A DNA stretch of 26,433 nt, from assembly GCA_964648215.1 (NCBI GenBank), contig CAZYMF010000049.1:1-26433 (forward strand), read 5' to 3'. The notes beneath the pieces were generated by a model that was not told the origin of the DNA, did not search any database, and saw only the letters and a program-made list of their open reading frames with translations. The translations under genes and the position numbers were made by a program. Numbering within the stretch: the first letter of the stretch is position 1; every line of letters begins with the position of its first letter. The stretch is from CAZYMF01 sp964648215 (GTDB lineage Bacteria > Desulfobacterota > Binatia > HRBIN30 > JACQVA1). Positions 16,284 through 22,655 of the stretch are shown here, piece after piece.

Positions 16284-17915
16284 ATGAGCGAGAACCGCAG
16301 AATCGCTCGGGCCGCCGGCCTGGTCAGCAGCCTCACCCTGATCAGCCGCGTCGGCGGCCTGGTCCGGGATGTGGCCGTTGGCTACCTGTTCGGCACCGGT
16401 CCCGCCGCCGACGCCTTTTTCGTCGCCTTCCGCGTGCCCAACCTGCTGCGCCGCTTTGTCGCCGAGGGGGCGATGAGCGTGGCCTTCATTCCCGTCTTCA
16501 GCGACTATCTGGCCAATCGGGGCGAGCGGGAAACGGTCGTGGCCGCCCGCGCGCTGGCGACGCTCATGGCGGTGATGCTGGCGCTGCTCACCCTGGTGGG
16601 GCTGATCTTCGCTCCCGTTTTCGTGCGCGTGTTCGCGCCCGGCTTCGTCGCCGACGAGAGCAAGCTCGCCCTCACGGTGGCGCTGACGCGGCGGGTGTTC
16701 CCCTATCTGTTCTTCATCGGGTTGGTGGCGCTGGCTGGCGGGCTGCTCAACGCCTACCGGCACTTCGCCGCGCCGGCGATGTCGCCGATCTTCCTCAATC
16801 TGGCGATGATCGCCGCGGTGCTGGGGCTGTGCCCGCGCTTGCCGGTGCCCGTGTACGGGCTCGCCTACGGCGTCCTCCTGGGAGGCGCCTTGCAGCTGGC
16901 GGTACAGATCCCGCCGCTGCTGCGGCGTGGTATCACGCTGTGGCCGCGCTGGGATCCGGGGCACCCCGCGGTGGGAAAGTCCTTATGGCTGCTGGCCCCG
17001 ACGCTGGTCGGGGCGGCGGTGTACCAGATCAACGTGATGGTCAACACCGCGCTGGCCTCGGTGCTGCCGAGCGGCAGCGTTTCGTATCTGTGGTACGCCG
17101 ATCGCGTTTTCGAGTTCCCTCTCGGCCTGTTCGCGGCGGCCCTGGGAACCGCCGCGCTGCCGAGCTTCGCCACCCAGGCGGCACGCCAGGCATACGGCGA
17201 GCTGCGCGACAGCGTCGGCTTCGCCGTTCGGCTCACCAACCTGGTGGCCTTGCCGGCGATGGTGGGAATTCTCTCGCTGGCGCTGCCGATCACTGCCGTG
17301 CTGTTCCAGCGCGGCGCCTTCAGCCCGGCCGAGGTCACGGCGACGGCGCGGGCGCTGGCCGCCTTTGCCGTCGGCCTGTGGTCGCTGTCGCTGGTGCGGA
17401 TTCTGGTGCCCGCGTTCTACGCCATGAACGATACCCGCACCCCCGTGGTCACCGCCGCCGCCTCGTTCGTCGCCAACATCGTTTGCAGCCTCATGTTCAT
17501 GGGCCCGGTGTCGGCTCGCGGCGAGTCGTTGGTGGCCGGCGCGATCGCGCGGCTGGCCAATACGATGAGTGTCCTCGACCTGCGCCACGCCGGCCTGGCG
17601 CTGTCGACGTCGGTGGCGGCCACGGTGAACCTGGTGCTGCTCTTCGCCGTGCTGCGGCGCCGCTTGGGAGGGTTGCCGCTGGCCCCGCTGCTGTCCTCGC
17701 TCGGCCGCAGCCTGGCGGCCTCGCTGGTCATGGTGCTGCCCGTGCGCTGGCTGGCCGGGCAGGTGGATTGGTCGCTGCCCGGCCACCTGCCGTGGAAGCT
17801 CTTGATGCTGGCGGCGGCGGTGTCCCTCGGCGTCGGGCTGTACGTGGCCGCGGCGTATCTTCTGGGCGGCGAAGACGTCCGGCGCGCCTCGCGCCTGTTG
17901 CGCGAGCGTTGGTAG
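16284..17915 (+). CDS. murJ: Lipid II flippase MurJ
   Basis: A 543-residue polytopic inner-membrane protein of the MOP/MATE superfamily that moves lipid II to the periplasmic side for peptidoglycan synthesis. The N-terminus has SSLTLISRVGGLVRDVAVGYLFGTGPAADAFFVAFRVPNLLRR, the MurJ hallmark with its central-cavity arginines. Later blocks such as YLWYADRVFEFPLGLFAAALGTAALP and ILVPAFYAMNDTRTPV also match. About 14 hydrophobic helices are evident. An apparent insertion of about 25 residues (roughly 410-434) sits between VCSLMFMGP and HAGLALSTS, where relatives usually join directly. No strong Shine-Dalgarno precedes ATG 16284, but the conserved N-terminus fixes the start within a few residues. 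It converges with mazG. Confidence 0.95.
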   Translation: MSENRRIARAAGLVSSLTLISRVGGLVRDVAVGYLFGTGPAADAFFVAFRVPNLLRRFVAEGAMSVAFIPVFSDYLANRGERETVVAARALATLMAVMLALLTLVGLIFAPVFVRVFAPGFVADESKLALTVALTRRVFPYLFFIGLVALAGGLLNAYRHFAAPAMSPIFLNLAMIAAVLGLCPRLPVPVYGLAYGVLLGGALQLAVQIPPLLRRGITLWPRWDPGHPAVGKSLWLLAPTLVGAAVYQINVMVNTALASVLPSGSVSYLWYADRVFEFPLGLFAAALGTAALPSFATQAARQAYGELRDSVGFAVRLTNLVALPAMVGILSLALPITAVLFQRGAFSPAEVTATARALAAFAVGLWSLSLVRILVPAFYAMNDTRTPVVTAAASFVANIVCSLMFMGPVSARGESLVAGAIARLANTMSVLDLRHAGLALSTSVAATVNLVLLFAVLRRRLGGLPLAPLLSSLGRSLAASLVMVLPVRWLAGQVDWSLPGHLPWKLLMLAAAVSLGVGLYVAAAYLLGGEDVRRASRLLRERW

Positions 17916-17928
17916 GGGGCCGGCCCCC
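17915..17928. terminator. Palindrome between convergent murJ and mazG
   Basis: GGGGGCCGGCCCCC, a perfect 14-bp palindrome beginning at the last base of the murJ stop codon, lies in the 18-bp gap to the mazG stop. It could fold as a 5-bp G/C stem with a CCGG loop in both transcripts. There is no U-tract, so its activity as a bidirectional terminator is only a suggestion. Confidence 0.35.
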
Positions 17929-17933
17929 GAGAC

Positions 17934-18716
17934 TCAGACCCTCGTTTTCGCCTCCTGCCAGAGCGCCTCCTGGTCGCGCAGTGGCGTGCTGCGGATGTCC
18001 TCGCCCCGGGCGGCGAGCTGTTCCTCGATGTAGCGGAAGCGGCGGGTGAAGCGATCGCCGGCCTTGGTCAGCGCGTCCTCGGCATTGGCGCCGGCGTGGC
18101 GCGCGAAGTTGGCGGCGGTGAAGAGCAGATCGCCGAGCTCGGCCTCGACGGCGCGCTCGTCGCCGAGCTGGACCGCGGCGCGCAGCTCGTCGAGCTCCTC
18201 TTGCAGCTTGTCGAGAACCGGGGCGGCGCCGTCCCAGTCGAACCCGACGCGCGAGGCCTTCTCCCCCAGGCGCTGGGCGCGCAGCAGGGCCGGCATGGCG
18301 CGGGGCACGCCGGCGATGGCGGAGTTGTCCTCCTGATCCTGTCGCTCCTCGGCCTTGATCCGCGACCAGTTGCGCAGCACCTCCTCGGCGTCCTTGACCT
18401 CGAGATCGCCGAAGACGTGCGGGTGGCGGCGGATCATCTTGTCGCAGATCGCCTGGACGACGTCCTCGATGGCGAAGGCGCCGCGCTCGCGGGCCATCTG
18501 CGCGTGGAAGACGATCTGCAGCAACAGGTCCCCGAGCTCGGCGGGCAGCTCCGCGTCGTCGTCTCGCTCGATGGCCTCGATGACCTCGTAGGCCTCCTCG
18601 ATCAGGTAGGGCTTGATGGTGTGGTGCGTCTGCTCCCGATCCCACGGACAGCCGGTGGGGGAGCGCAGGCGCTCCATGATGCCGATCAGCTCGGCGAAGG
18701 CCTCCGGTGCGCTCAT
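17934..18716 (-). CDS. mazG: Nucleoside triphosphate pyrophosphohydrolase MazG
   Basis: A 260-residue housecleaning NTP pyrophosphohydrolase (NTP to NMP and PPi). It has two tandem all-alpha MazG domains. The first carries CPWDREQTH, EEAYEVIEAI and ELGDLLLQIVFHAQ, the E-x2-E-x12-28-E-x2-D type metal site, and also the RRHPHVFGD segment. The second has KASRVGFDWD, EELDELRAA and ELGDLLFTAANFAR. Length and arrangement match the Escherichia coli type. The start is the ATG at 18714-18716. It diverges from grxC across 125 bp and converges on murJ. No toxin-antitoxin partner (mazEF) is nearby. Confidence 0.96.
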   Translation of the reverse strand: MSAPEAFAELIGIMERLRSPTGCPWDREQTHHTIKPYLIEEAYEVIEAIERDDDAELPAELGDLLLQIVFHAQMARERGAFAIEDVVQAICDKMIRRHPHVFGDLEVKDAEEVLRNWSRIKAEERQDQEDNSAIAGVPRAMPALLRAQRLGEKASRVGFDWDGAAPVLDKLQEELDELRAAVQLGDERAVEAELGDLLFTAANFARHAGANAEDALTKAGDRFTRRFRYIEEQLAARGEDIRSTPLRDQEALWQEAKTRV

Positions 18717-18781
18717 GGTCGGGGAGTAGCGGAGGGGTCCCGGCGAGTCAACGCGTTCGCCGACGGCGTCCGCGGGCCAGG

Positions 18782-18810
18782 TTGCGAGCGCGTTGCGCAG
18801 GCGGTACCTT
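18782..18810 (+). promoter_or_regulatory. Candidate promoter for the glutaredoxin gene
   Basis: TTGCGA (18782-18787), 17 bp, TACCTT (18805-18810) in the 125-bp mazG-grxC gap, about 31 bp upstream of the grxC ATG. The -35 is 4 of 6 and the -10 only 3 of 6. No SigR-type GGAAT/GGAAC element was found in this gap. Confidence 0.28.
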
Positions 18811-18841
18811 CAGCGGGCTGGGAGGACCGGAGAGAGCGCTC

Positions 18842-19099
18842 ATGACGACCGTCAAGGTGTACACCACGTCCTACTGCCCCTACTGCGTGCGCGCCAAGCA
18901 GCTTCTCAGCCGCAAGGGCGTCCCCTTCGAGGAAATCGATCTCGGCAGCGACGACGCGTTGCGCGAACGGATCGTACGGGAGTCCGGTCGGCGCACGGTG
19001 CCGCAGATCTTCATCGACGGCCAGCCGATCGGCGGCTTCGAAGAGCTCCGCGAGCTCGAGGACAAGGGCGAGCTGGATGTCCTGCTGGCCGGGGCGTGA
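18842..19099 (+). CDS. grxC: Glutaredoxin (GrxC type)
   Basis: An 85-residue dithiol glutaredoxin that reduces protein disulfides or glutathione-mixed disulfides. The thioredoxin-fold start VKVYTTSYCPYCVRAKQLL carries the CPYC active site (Cys12 and Cys15). RTVPQIFIDGQPIGGFEEL supplies the cis-Pro (TVP) and the glutathione-binding GGF motif. The ATG at 18842 has a GGAGGACCGGAGAGAG purine stretch upstream; the upstream-open frame (to 18707) is Arg-rich and non-homologous. It lies 75 bp before the ECF sigma-factor gene, which suggests a shared redox theme but not necessarily one transcript. Confidence 0.95.
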   Translation: MTTVKVYTTSYCPYCVRAKQLLSRKGVPFEEIDLGSDDALRERIVRESGRRTVPQIFIDGQPIGGFEELRELEDKGELDVLLAGA

Positions 19100-19112
19100 G
19101 CCCACCGGCGCC

Positions 19113-19139
19113 GGGAACTCTCTGGCGCGCGGGGGTGTT
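19113..19139 (+). promoter_or_regulatory. SigR-like ECF promoter upstream of the sigma factor
   Basis: GGGAAC (19113-19118), exactly 18 bp, GTT (19137-19139). This fits the Streptomyces SigR pattern GGAAT-N18-GTT with one change and lies 35-62 bp upstream of the sigma-factor start at 19175. ECF factors usually transcribe their own gene, so an autoregulatory promoter is a reasonable inference. A 10-bp palindrome CCGGCGCCGG (19105-19114) abuts the -35 element. GGGAAC alone occurs elsewhere by chance; the spacing and location make this copy notable. Confidence 0.5.
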
Positions 19140-19174
19140 GTAGACGGAGCGGACTGCGCCGGGTAGAGGTCCGC

Positions 19175-19735
19175 GTGCCGCAAGGGGACGACGGGAAGCG
19201 CGAGGAATTTGCGGCAGTTGCGCTGCCCCACATGGATGCCGTGTACAGCGTCGGGCTACATCTGAGCCGAAATCCGGACGAAGCCGCCGATCTGCTGCAA
19301 GAGACCTTCCTGCGCGCGTATCGCTCCTGGCACCAGTTCCGTCCGGGCACCAACTGCAAGGCCTGGCTGCTGACCATTGTGTACAACACCTTTCGCAATC
19401 GCTATCGCTCCCGGAGCCGCGAGCCGCACACCGTCGAGTTCGACGAGGCCGTTCATGCCGCCGAGCCGGCCGCCGGGGGCGGCGTCGGCGACAATCCCGA
19501 GGACGTCGTCGCCGCCCAGGTGCTCGACGGCGAGGTCGAGAGGGCGCTGCGGCGCCTGCCGCAGGAGTTCCTCGAGGCGATCGTCCTGGTCGACCTGCAG
19601 GAGCTGACCTACGAAGAGGCGGCGGCTGCGCTCGCTTGCCCGGTGGGTACCATCCGCTCGCGTCTCTCGCGCGGGCGCCGCCTGCTGCACCAGTCCCTGC
19701 AACGATATGCCAAGGAGCGCGGTCTCCTGCGCTGA
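19175..19735 (+). CDS. ECF sigma factor, SigR/RpoE-like
   Basis: A 186-residue extracytoplasmic-function sigma-70 factor with only regions 2 and 4. Region 2 (about 20-80) contains EAADLLQETFLRAYRSWHQF and the PGTNCKAWLLTIVYNTFRNRYR segment, whose GTNxKAWL and NT-x3-YR features recall the SigR/SigH group. A linker (about 85-120) rich in Ala/Gly precedes region 4 (about 125-176): LRRLPQEFLEAIVLVDLQELTYEEAAAALACPVGTIRSRLSRGRRLL, the helix-turn-helix that reads the -35 element. The GTG at 19175 follows a GAGG. The anti-sigma gene begins 6 bp after the stop, so they are co-expressed. The regulon is unknown; the adjacent glutaredoxin and the zinc anti-sigma partner suggest thiol or envelope stress. 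Confidence 0.93.
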   Translation: MPQGDDGKREEFAAVALPHMDAVYSVGLHLSRNPDEAADLLQETFLRAYRSWHQFRPGTNCKAWLLTIVYNTFRNRYRSRSREPHTVEFDEAVHAAEPAAGGGVGDNPEDVVAAQVLDGEVERALRRLPQEFLEAIVLVDLQELTYEEAAAALACPVGTIRSRLSRGRRLLHQSLQRYAKERGLLR

Positions 19736-19741
19736 GCGGCG

Positions 19742-20539
19742 ATGGATTGCACCGACTACGCGGAGATCGTCGCGGCGGACGTCGATGGGGCGCTGTCGGC
19801 GGACGAGCGAGGAACCGCCGAGGCGCACCTGGCCGGTTGTCCCGGTTGTCGGAGGATGCGCCGCCAGCAAGAGACCATCAAGGCCGTCCTGAAGCAGCGG
19901 AGCCCGTCGACGGCAGCGCCGGCGGCGCTGCGGCAGCAGGTGGTCGCCAGCCTCGCCCGGGAAGGGAACGGCGGGGTCGTCGTCGCCCGCCTCCATCGCC
20001 TGCTGCGGCCCGGCCGGGGCCGGCTGATCTTGGCGGGGGCGATCGCGGCGCTGCTGGTCGTGGTGCTGCGGCCGTTGTGGCGCTCGTCGCCGCCGGACCT
20101 GTTGGCCACGCTGGCGCACGACGCCCAGACCGTCGCGGCGCAACGGGTTTCCCTCACGTGGCGAACCAGCGACGTCGCCGAGCTGCGCGGCTACTATCGC
20201 TCCAGCGGGCGCATCGACTTCGAGCAGTCGGTCGAGGACTTCTCGGCCGTCGGCTGGCGTCTGGTCGGCGGTCGCGTCGGCCGCATCGGCGACGTCGACA
20301 CGACGTTCTCGGTCTACGACGGCAAGTCCGGCAAGGTGGTATGCCGCCGCTTTCGCGCCGGGCAGATTGCGCTACCCCGGGGCGGCGAGCGCGTCGGCGA
20401 CATCCGGGTGTTCACCGTCGACGGCGTCACCATCTGCGTCATCCATGTGGGCAAGGACGTGATCTGCTGCCTGGCCAGCACCATGCCGCGGGCGGCGTTT
20501 GTCCGTGCCCTGACCGGCCCCGAGCCGCACCAGCTGTGA
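19742..20539 (+). CDS. Membrane-anchored zinc-finger anti-sigma factor (ZAS type)
   Basis: A 265-residue protein encoded directly after the sigma gene. The N-terminal cytoplasmic domain has the zinc anti-sigma motif H-x3-C-x2-C at His29, Cys33 and Cys36, with Cys3 as a likely fourth ligand (zf-HC2 fold). A single hydrophobic helix at about 95-110 (LILAGAIAALLVVVL) would anchor it in the inner membrane, leaving about 150 residues in the periplasm. That outer domain contains four cysteines (201, 232, 242, 243, the last pair in VICCLAS) and may be a sensor. It should hold the ECF factor inactive until stress. Unlike Streptomyces RsrA, which is soluble and small, this one is a transmembrane protein. 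I recognise no named domain in the periplasmic part. Confidence 0.85.
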   Translation: MDCTDYAEIVAADVDGALSADERGTAEAHLAGCPGCRRMRRQQETIKAVLKQRSPSTAAPAALRQQVVASLAREGNGGVVVARLHRLLRPGRGRLILAGAIAALLVVVLRPLWRSSPPDLLATLAHDAQTVAAQRVSLTWRTSDVAELRGYYRSSGRIDFEQSVEDFSAVGWRLVGGRVGRIGDVDTTFSVYDGKSGKVVCRRFRAGQIALPRGGERVGDIRVFTVDGVTICVIHVGKDVICCLASTMPRAAFVRALTGPEPHQL

Positions 20540-20575
20540 TCCCGCGGCGGCAGGCCGATCGCCCCGCGGCGCCCG

Positions 20576-20604
20576 TTTACTCCTCCCGGCCGATGTGTTA
20601 GCTG
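20576..20604 (+). promoter_or_regulatory. Candidate promoter for yebC-ruvCAB
   Basis: TTTACT (20576-20581), 17 bp, TAGCTG (20599-20604) in the 98-bp gap before yebC, followed by a strong AGGAGG 6 bp before the ATG at 20638. The hexamer matches are modest. An inverted CCGCGG pair 16 bp apart lies just upstream. Confidence 0.3.
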
Positions 20605-20637
20605 AAAGTCGATTCCCCCGTTTGTTTAGGAGGTTGC

Positions 20638-21390
20638 ATGTCCGGCCATTCCAAATGGAGCTCGATCAAGCACAAGAAGGCGGCGAAGGACGCCAAGCGG
20701 GGAAAGCTGTTCACGAAGCTGATCAAGGAGATCACCGTGGCGGCGCGCCTCGGCGGCGGTGACATCAATGCCAACCCGCGGCTGCGCACCGCGGTGCTGA
20801 CCGCGCGGGCGCAGAGCATGCCCAACGACAACATCGACCGCGCCATCAAGAAGGGCACCGGCGAGCTCGAGGGGACCAGCTACGAGGAGGTCACCTACGA
20901 GGGCTACGCGCCCGGCGGCGTGGCGGTCATGGCGCAGGCCCTCACCGACAACCGCAACCGCACCGTGGCCGAGATCCGCCGTCTGTTCGAGCGCAACGGC
21001 GGCAGCCTCGGTGCCAGCGGCTGCGTGGCGTGGATGTTCCACAAGAAGGGGATCATCGTCGTCGACAAGGACAAGGCGGACGAGGAGACGCTGCTCGAGC
21101 TCGTGCTCGGCGCCGGGGCAGAGGACATGACCGACAGCGGCGACCAGTTCGAGATCGTCACCGATCCGCAGGACTTCGCCGCCGTCAAGGACGCCCTCGA
21201 TCAGGCCAACATCGAGGCCGCCAGCGCCGACGTCGCGATGCAGCCCGAGACCACGACCGCCGTCGCCGGCAAGGAGGCCGAGCAGACGATGGCGCTGATC
21301 GAAGGCCTCGAGGACCACGACGACATCCAATCGGTGGCCGCCAACTTCGACATCGCGCAGGAGGAGTTGGAGAGGTTGAGCGCGGCGTAG
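20638..21390 (+). CDS. yebC: YebC/PmpR family (TACO1-like) protein
   Basis: A 250-residue member of the YebC family. MSGHSKWSSIKHKKAAKDAKRGKLFTKLIKEI at the N-terminus and NPRLRTAVLTARAQSMPNDNIDRAIKKG are nearly invariant family signatures, as is YEGYAPGGVAVMAQALTDNRNRT. Members have been described as DNA-binding regulators (PmpR) and, more recently, as ribosome-associated factors that relieve stalling at proline stretches; which applies here cannot be told from sequence. AGGAGG precedes ATG 20638. It leads the conserved yebC-ruvC-ruvA-ruvB order, with 35 bp to ruvC. Confidence 0.97.
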   Translation: MSGHSKWSSIKHKKAAKDAKRGKLFTKLIKEITVAARLGGGDINANPRLRTAVLTARAQSMPNDNIDRAIKKGTGELEGTSYEEVTYEGYAPGGVAVMAQALTDNRNRTVAEIRRLFERNGGSLGASGCVAWMFHKKGIIVVDKDKADEETLLELVLGAGAEDMTDSGDQFEIVTDPQDFAAVKDALDQANIEAASADVAMQPETTTAVAGKEAEQTMALIEGLEDHDDIQSVAANFDIAQEELERLSAA

Positions 21391-21425
21391 CCGACGCGGC
21401 GCGGAGGTGGGGCGGCGCCATTCGT

Positions 21426-21986
21426 ATGCGAGTGCTCGGGATTGATCCCGGCACGGTGACAACGGGCTGGGGTGTGGTGGAGGAGCGGGGCTCGCGGCTC
21501 GTCCGCGTGGCGGGCGGAGTGGCGCGCGTGCGCGGCCCGCTGGCGCTGCGCCTGGCGGCGATCGCCGTGCAGATCGAGGATGTCCTGCGGCAGTTCACCC
21601 CCACCGTCCTGTCGATCGAAAAGAGCTTCGTCGCCCAGAACGTGCAGACGGCGTTCCGCCTCGGCGAGGCGCGCGGCGCGGTGCTGGCGACCGCCGCCCG
21701 CAACGGTCTCGCCATCGGCGAGTACAGCCCCGCGGAGATCAAGCGCGCGGTGGTCGGCACCGGGCGGGCCACCAAGGAGCAGGTCCAGGAGATGGTCCGC
21801 CGCCTGCTCGGGCTGGCCGAGGCGGTGACCACGGATCAGGCGGACGCCCTGGCCGCCGCCCTCTGCCACCTGCAGTCGCGCCGCGTCGCCGAGCAGGTCG
21901 GCACCGACAACCTGGTGGCCCTGGTTCGCTCGCGCCGTCGCCGTTCCGGTCGGCGCTGGACCAGCGTCGCCGTCCTGCCACGATGA
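21426..21986 (+). CDS. ruvC: Crossover junction endodeoxyribonuclease RuvC
   Basis: The Holliday-junction resolvase that cleaves junctions held by RuvAB. The 186-residue protein starts MRVLGIDPGTVTTGWGVVE, with catalytic Asp7. The other acidic residues are visible at Glu65 (LSIEKSF), Asp137 and Asp140 (TDQADALAAALCH), so the RNase H-like site is complete. After the conserved CHLQ the protein runs on about 35 residues to an Arg-rich tail, longer than in Escherichia coli. ATG 21426 begins the conserved sequence; the upstream open frame is a yebC shadow. Its TGA overlaps the ruvA start (ATGA), indicating translational coupling. Confidence 0.96.
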   Translation: MRVLGIDPGTVTTGWGVVEERGSRLVRVAGGVARVRGPLALRLAAIAVQIEDVLRQFTPTVLSIEKSFVAQNVQTAFRLGEARGAVLATAARNGLAIGEYSPAEIKRAVVGTGRATKEQVQEMVRRLLGLAEAVTTDQADALAAALCHLQSRRVAEQVGTDNLVALVRSRRRRSGRRWTSVAVLPR

Positions 21987-22576
21987 TCGCCCAGCTCACC
22001 GGCATCCTGGCGCGGAAATCCCCGGAGCAGCTGATCGTCGACGTCGGCGGCGTCGGCTATCAGGTGTTCGTCTCGCTCAACTGCCTCTACCAGCTGCCCG
22101 CGGCCGGCGAACGCGTGCGGTTGCTGATTCACACCAATCTGCGCGAGAACGCGCTCGAGCTGTTCGGCTTCGGCGACGCCGACGAGCGGCATCTGTTCAC
22201 GTTGCTGGTGGGAGTCTCCGGCATCGGGCCGCGGCTGGCGCTGAACATCCTCTCCGGGATGCCGGTGCGGGAGCTGGTGGGCGCCCTGGAAGCGGGCGAT
22301 CTGGTGCGCCTGGTCTCCATTCCGGGCGTGGGCAAGAAGACCGCGGAGCGCCTGGTGGTCGAGCTGCGCGACCGGGTCAAGCTGCTCCAGGGGGCTCGCG
22401 GCGCCGCAGCCGGGCCGGGTCGCGGCGGCGGCCTGGAAACCGAGGCGGTCTCGGCGCTGGTGAACCTGGGCTATCGCCGCGCCGAGGCCGAGCGCGCGGC
22501 GAAGGCGGCGCACGACGCCGGTGGGGAATCCTTGGAGGGCATCATCCGCGACGCCCTCAAGCGGCTGAGCGGATAG
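21983..22576 (+). CDS. ruvA: Holliday junction branch-migration complex subunit RuvA
   Basis: A 197-residue RuvA, the tetramer that binds the four-way junction and loads the RuvB motor. Domain I begins MIAQLTGILARKSPEQLIVDVGGVGYQVFVS. Domain II has the two helix-hairpin-helix motifs, GVSGIGPRLALNILSGM and IPGVGKKTAERLVVELRD, which contact DNA. After a Gly/Ala linker, domain III (ALVNLGYRRAEAERAAKAA and the C-terminal helix) binds RuvB. The start codon overlaps the ruvC stop by 4 nt. Confidence 0.97.
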   Translation: MIAQLTGILARKSPEQLIVDVGGVGYQVFVSLNCLYQLPAAGERVRLLIHTNLRENALELFGFGDADERHLFTLLVGVSGIGPRLALNILSGMPVRELVGALEAGDLVRLVSIPGVGKKTAERLVVELRDRVKLLQGARGAAAGPGRGGGLETEAVSALVNLGYRRAEAERAAKAAHDAGGESLEGIIRDALKRLSG

Positions 22577-22617
22577 ACAGGTTGGCGGCGGCGTGACATC
22601 GTTGCAAGCGGTTTGCG

Positions 22618-22643
22618 CCGCGCCGGAGAAGGTCCCGGCGCGG
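22618..22643 (+). other. Strong hairpin in the ruvA-ruvB gap
   Basis: CCGCGCCGG, an 8-nt loop, then CCGGCGCGG: a perfect 9-bp, almost all G/C stem that ends 12 nt before the ruvB ATG at 22656. The probable ribosome-binding site (GAGTAGG, about 22647-22653) lies between the stem and the start, and the loop AGAAGGTC is itself purine-rich. No U-run follows, so it is not an intrinsic terminator. It could modulate ruvB translation or RNA processing. Confidence 0.45.
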
Positions 22644-22655
22644 GGCGAGTAGGTC

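Noticed and set aside
17934..18716. mazG as part of a toxin-antitoxin locus
   Set aside because: It encodes the two-domain NTP pyrophosphohydrolase; no mazE or mazF is adjacent.
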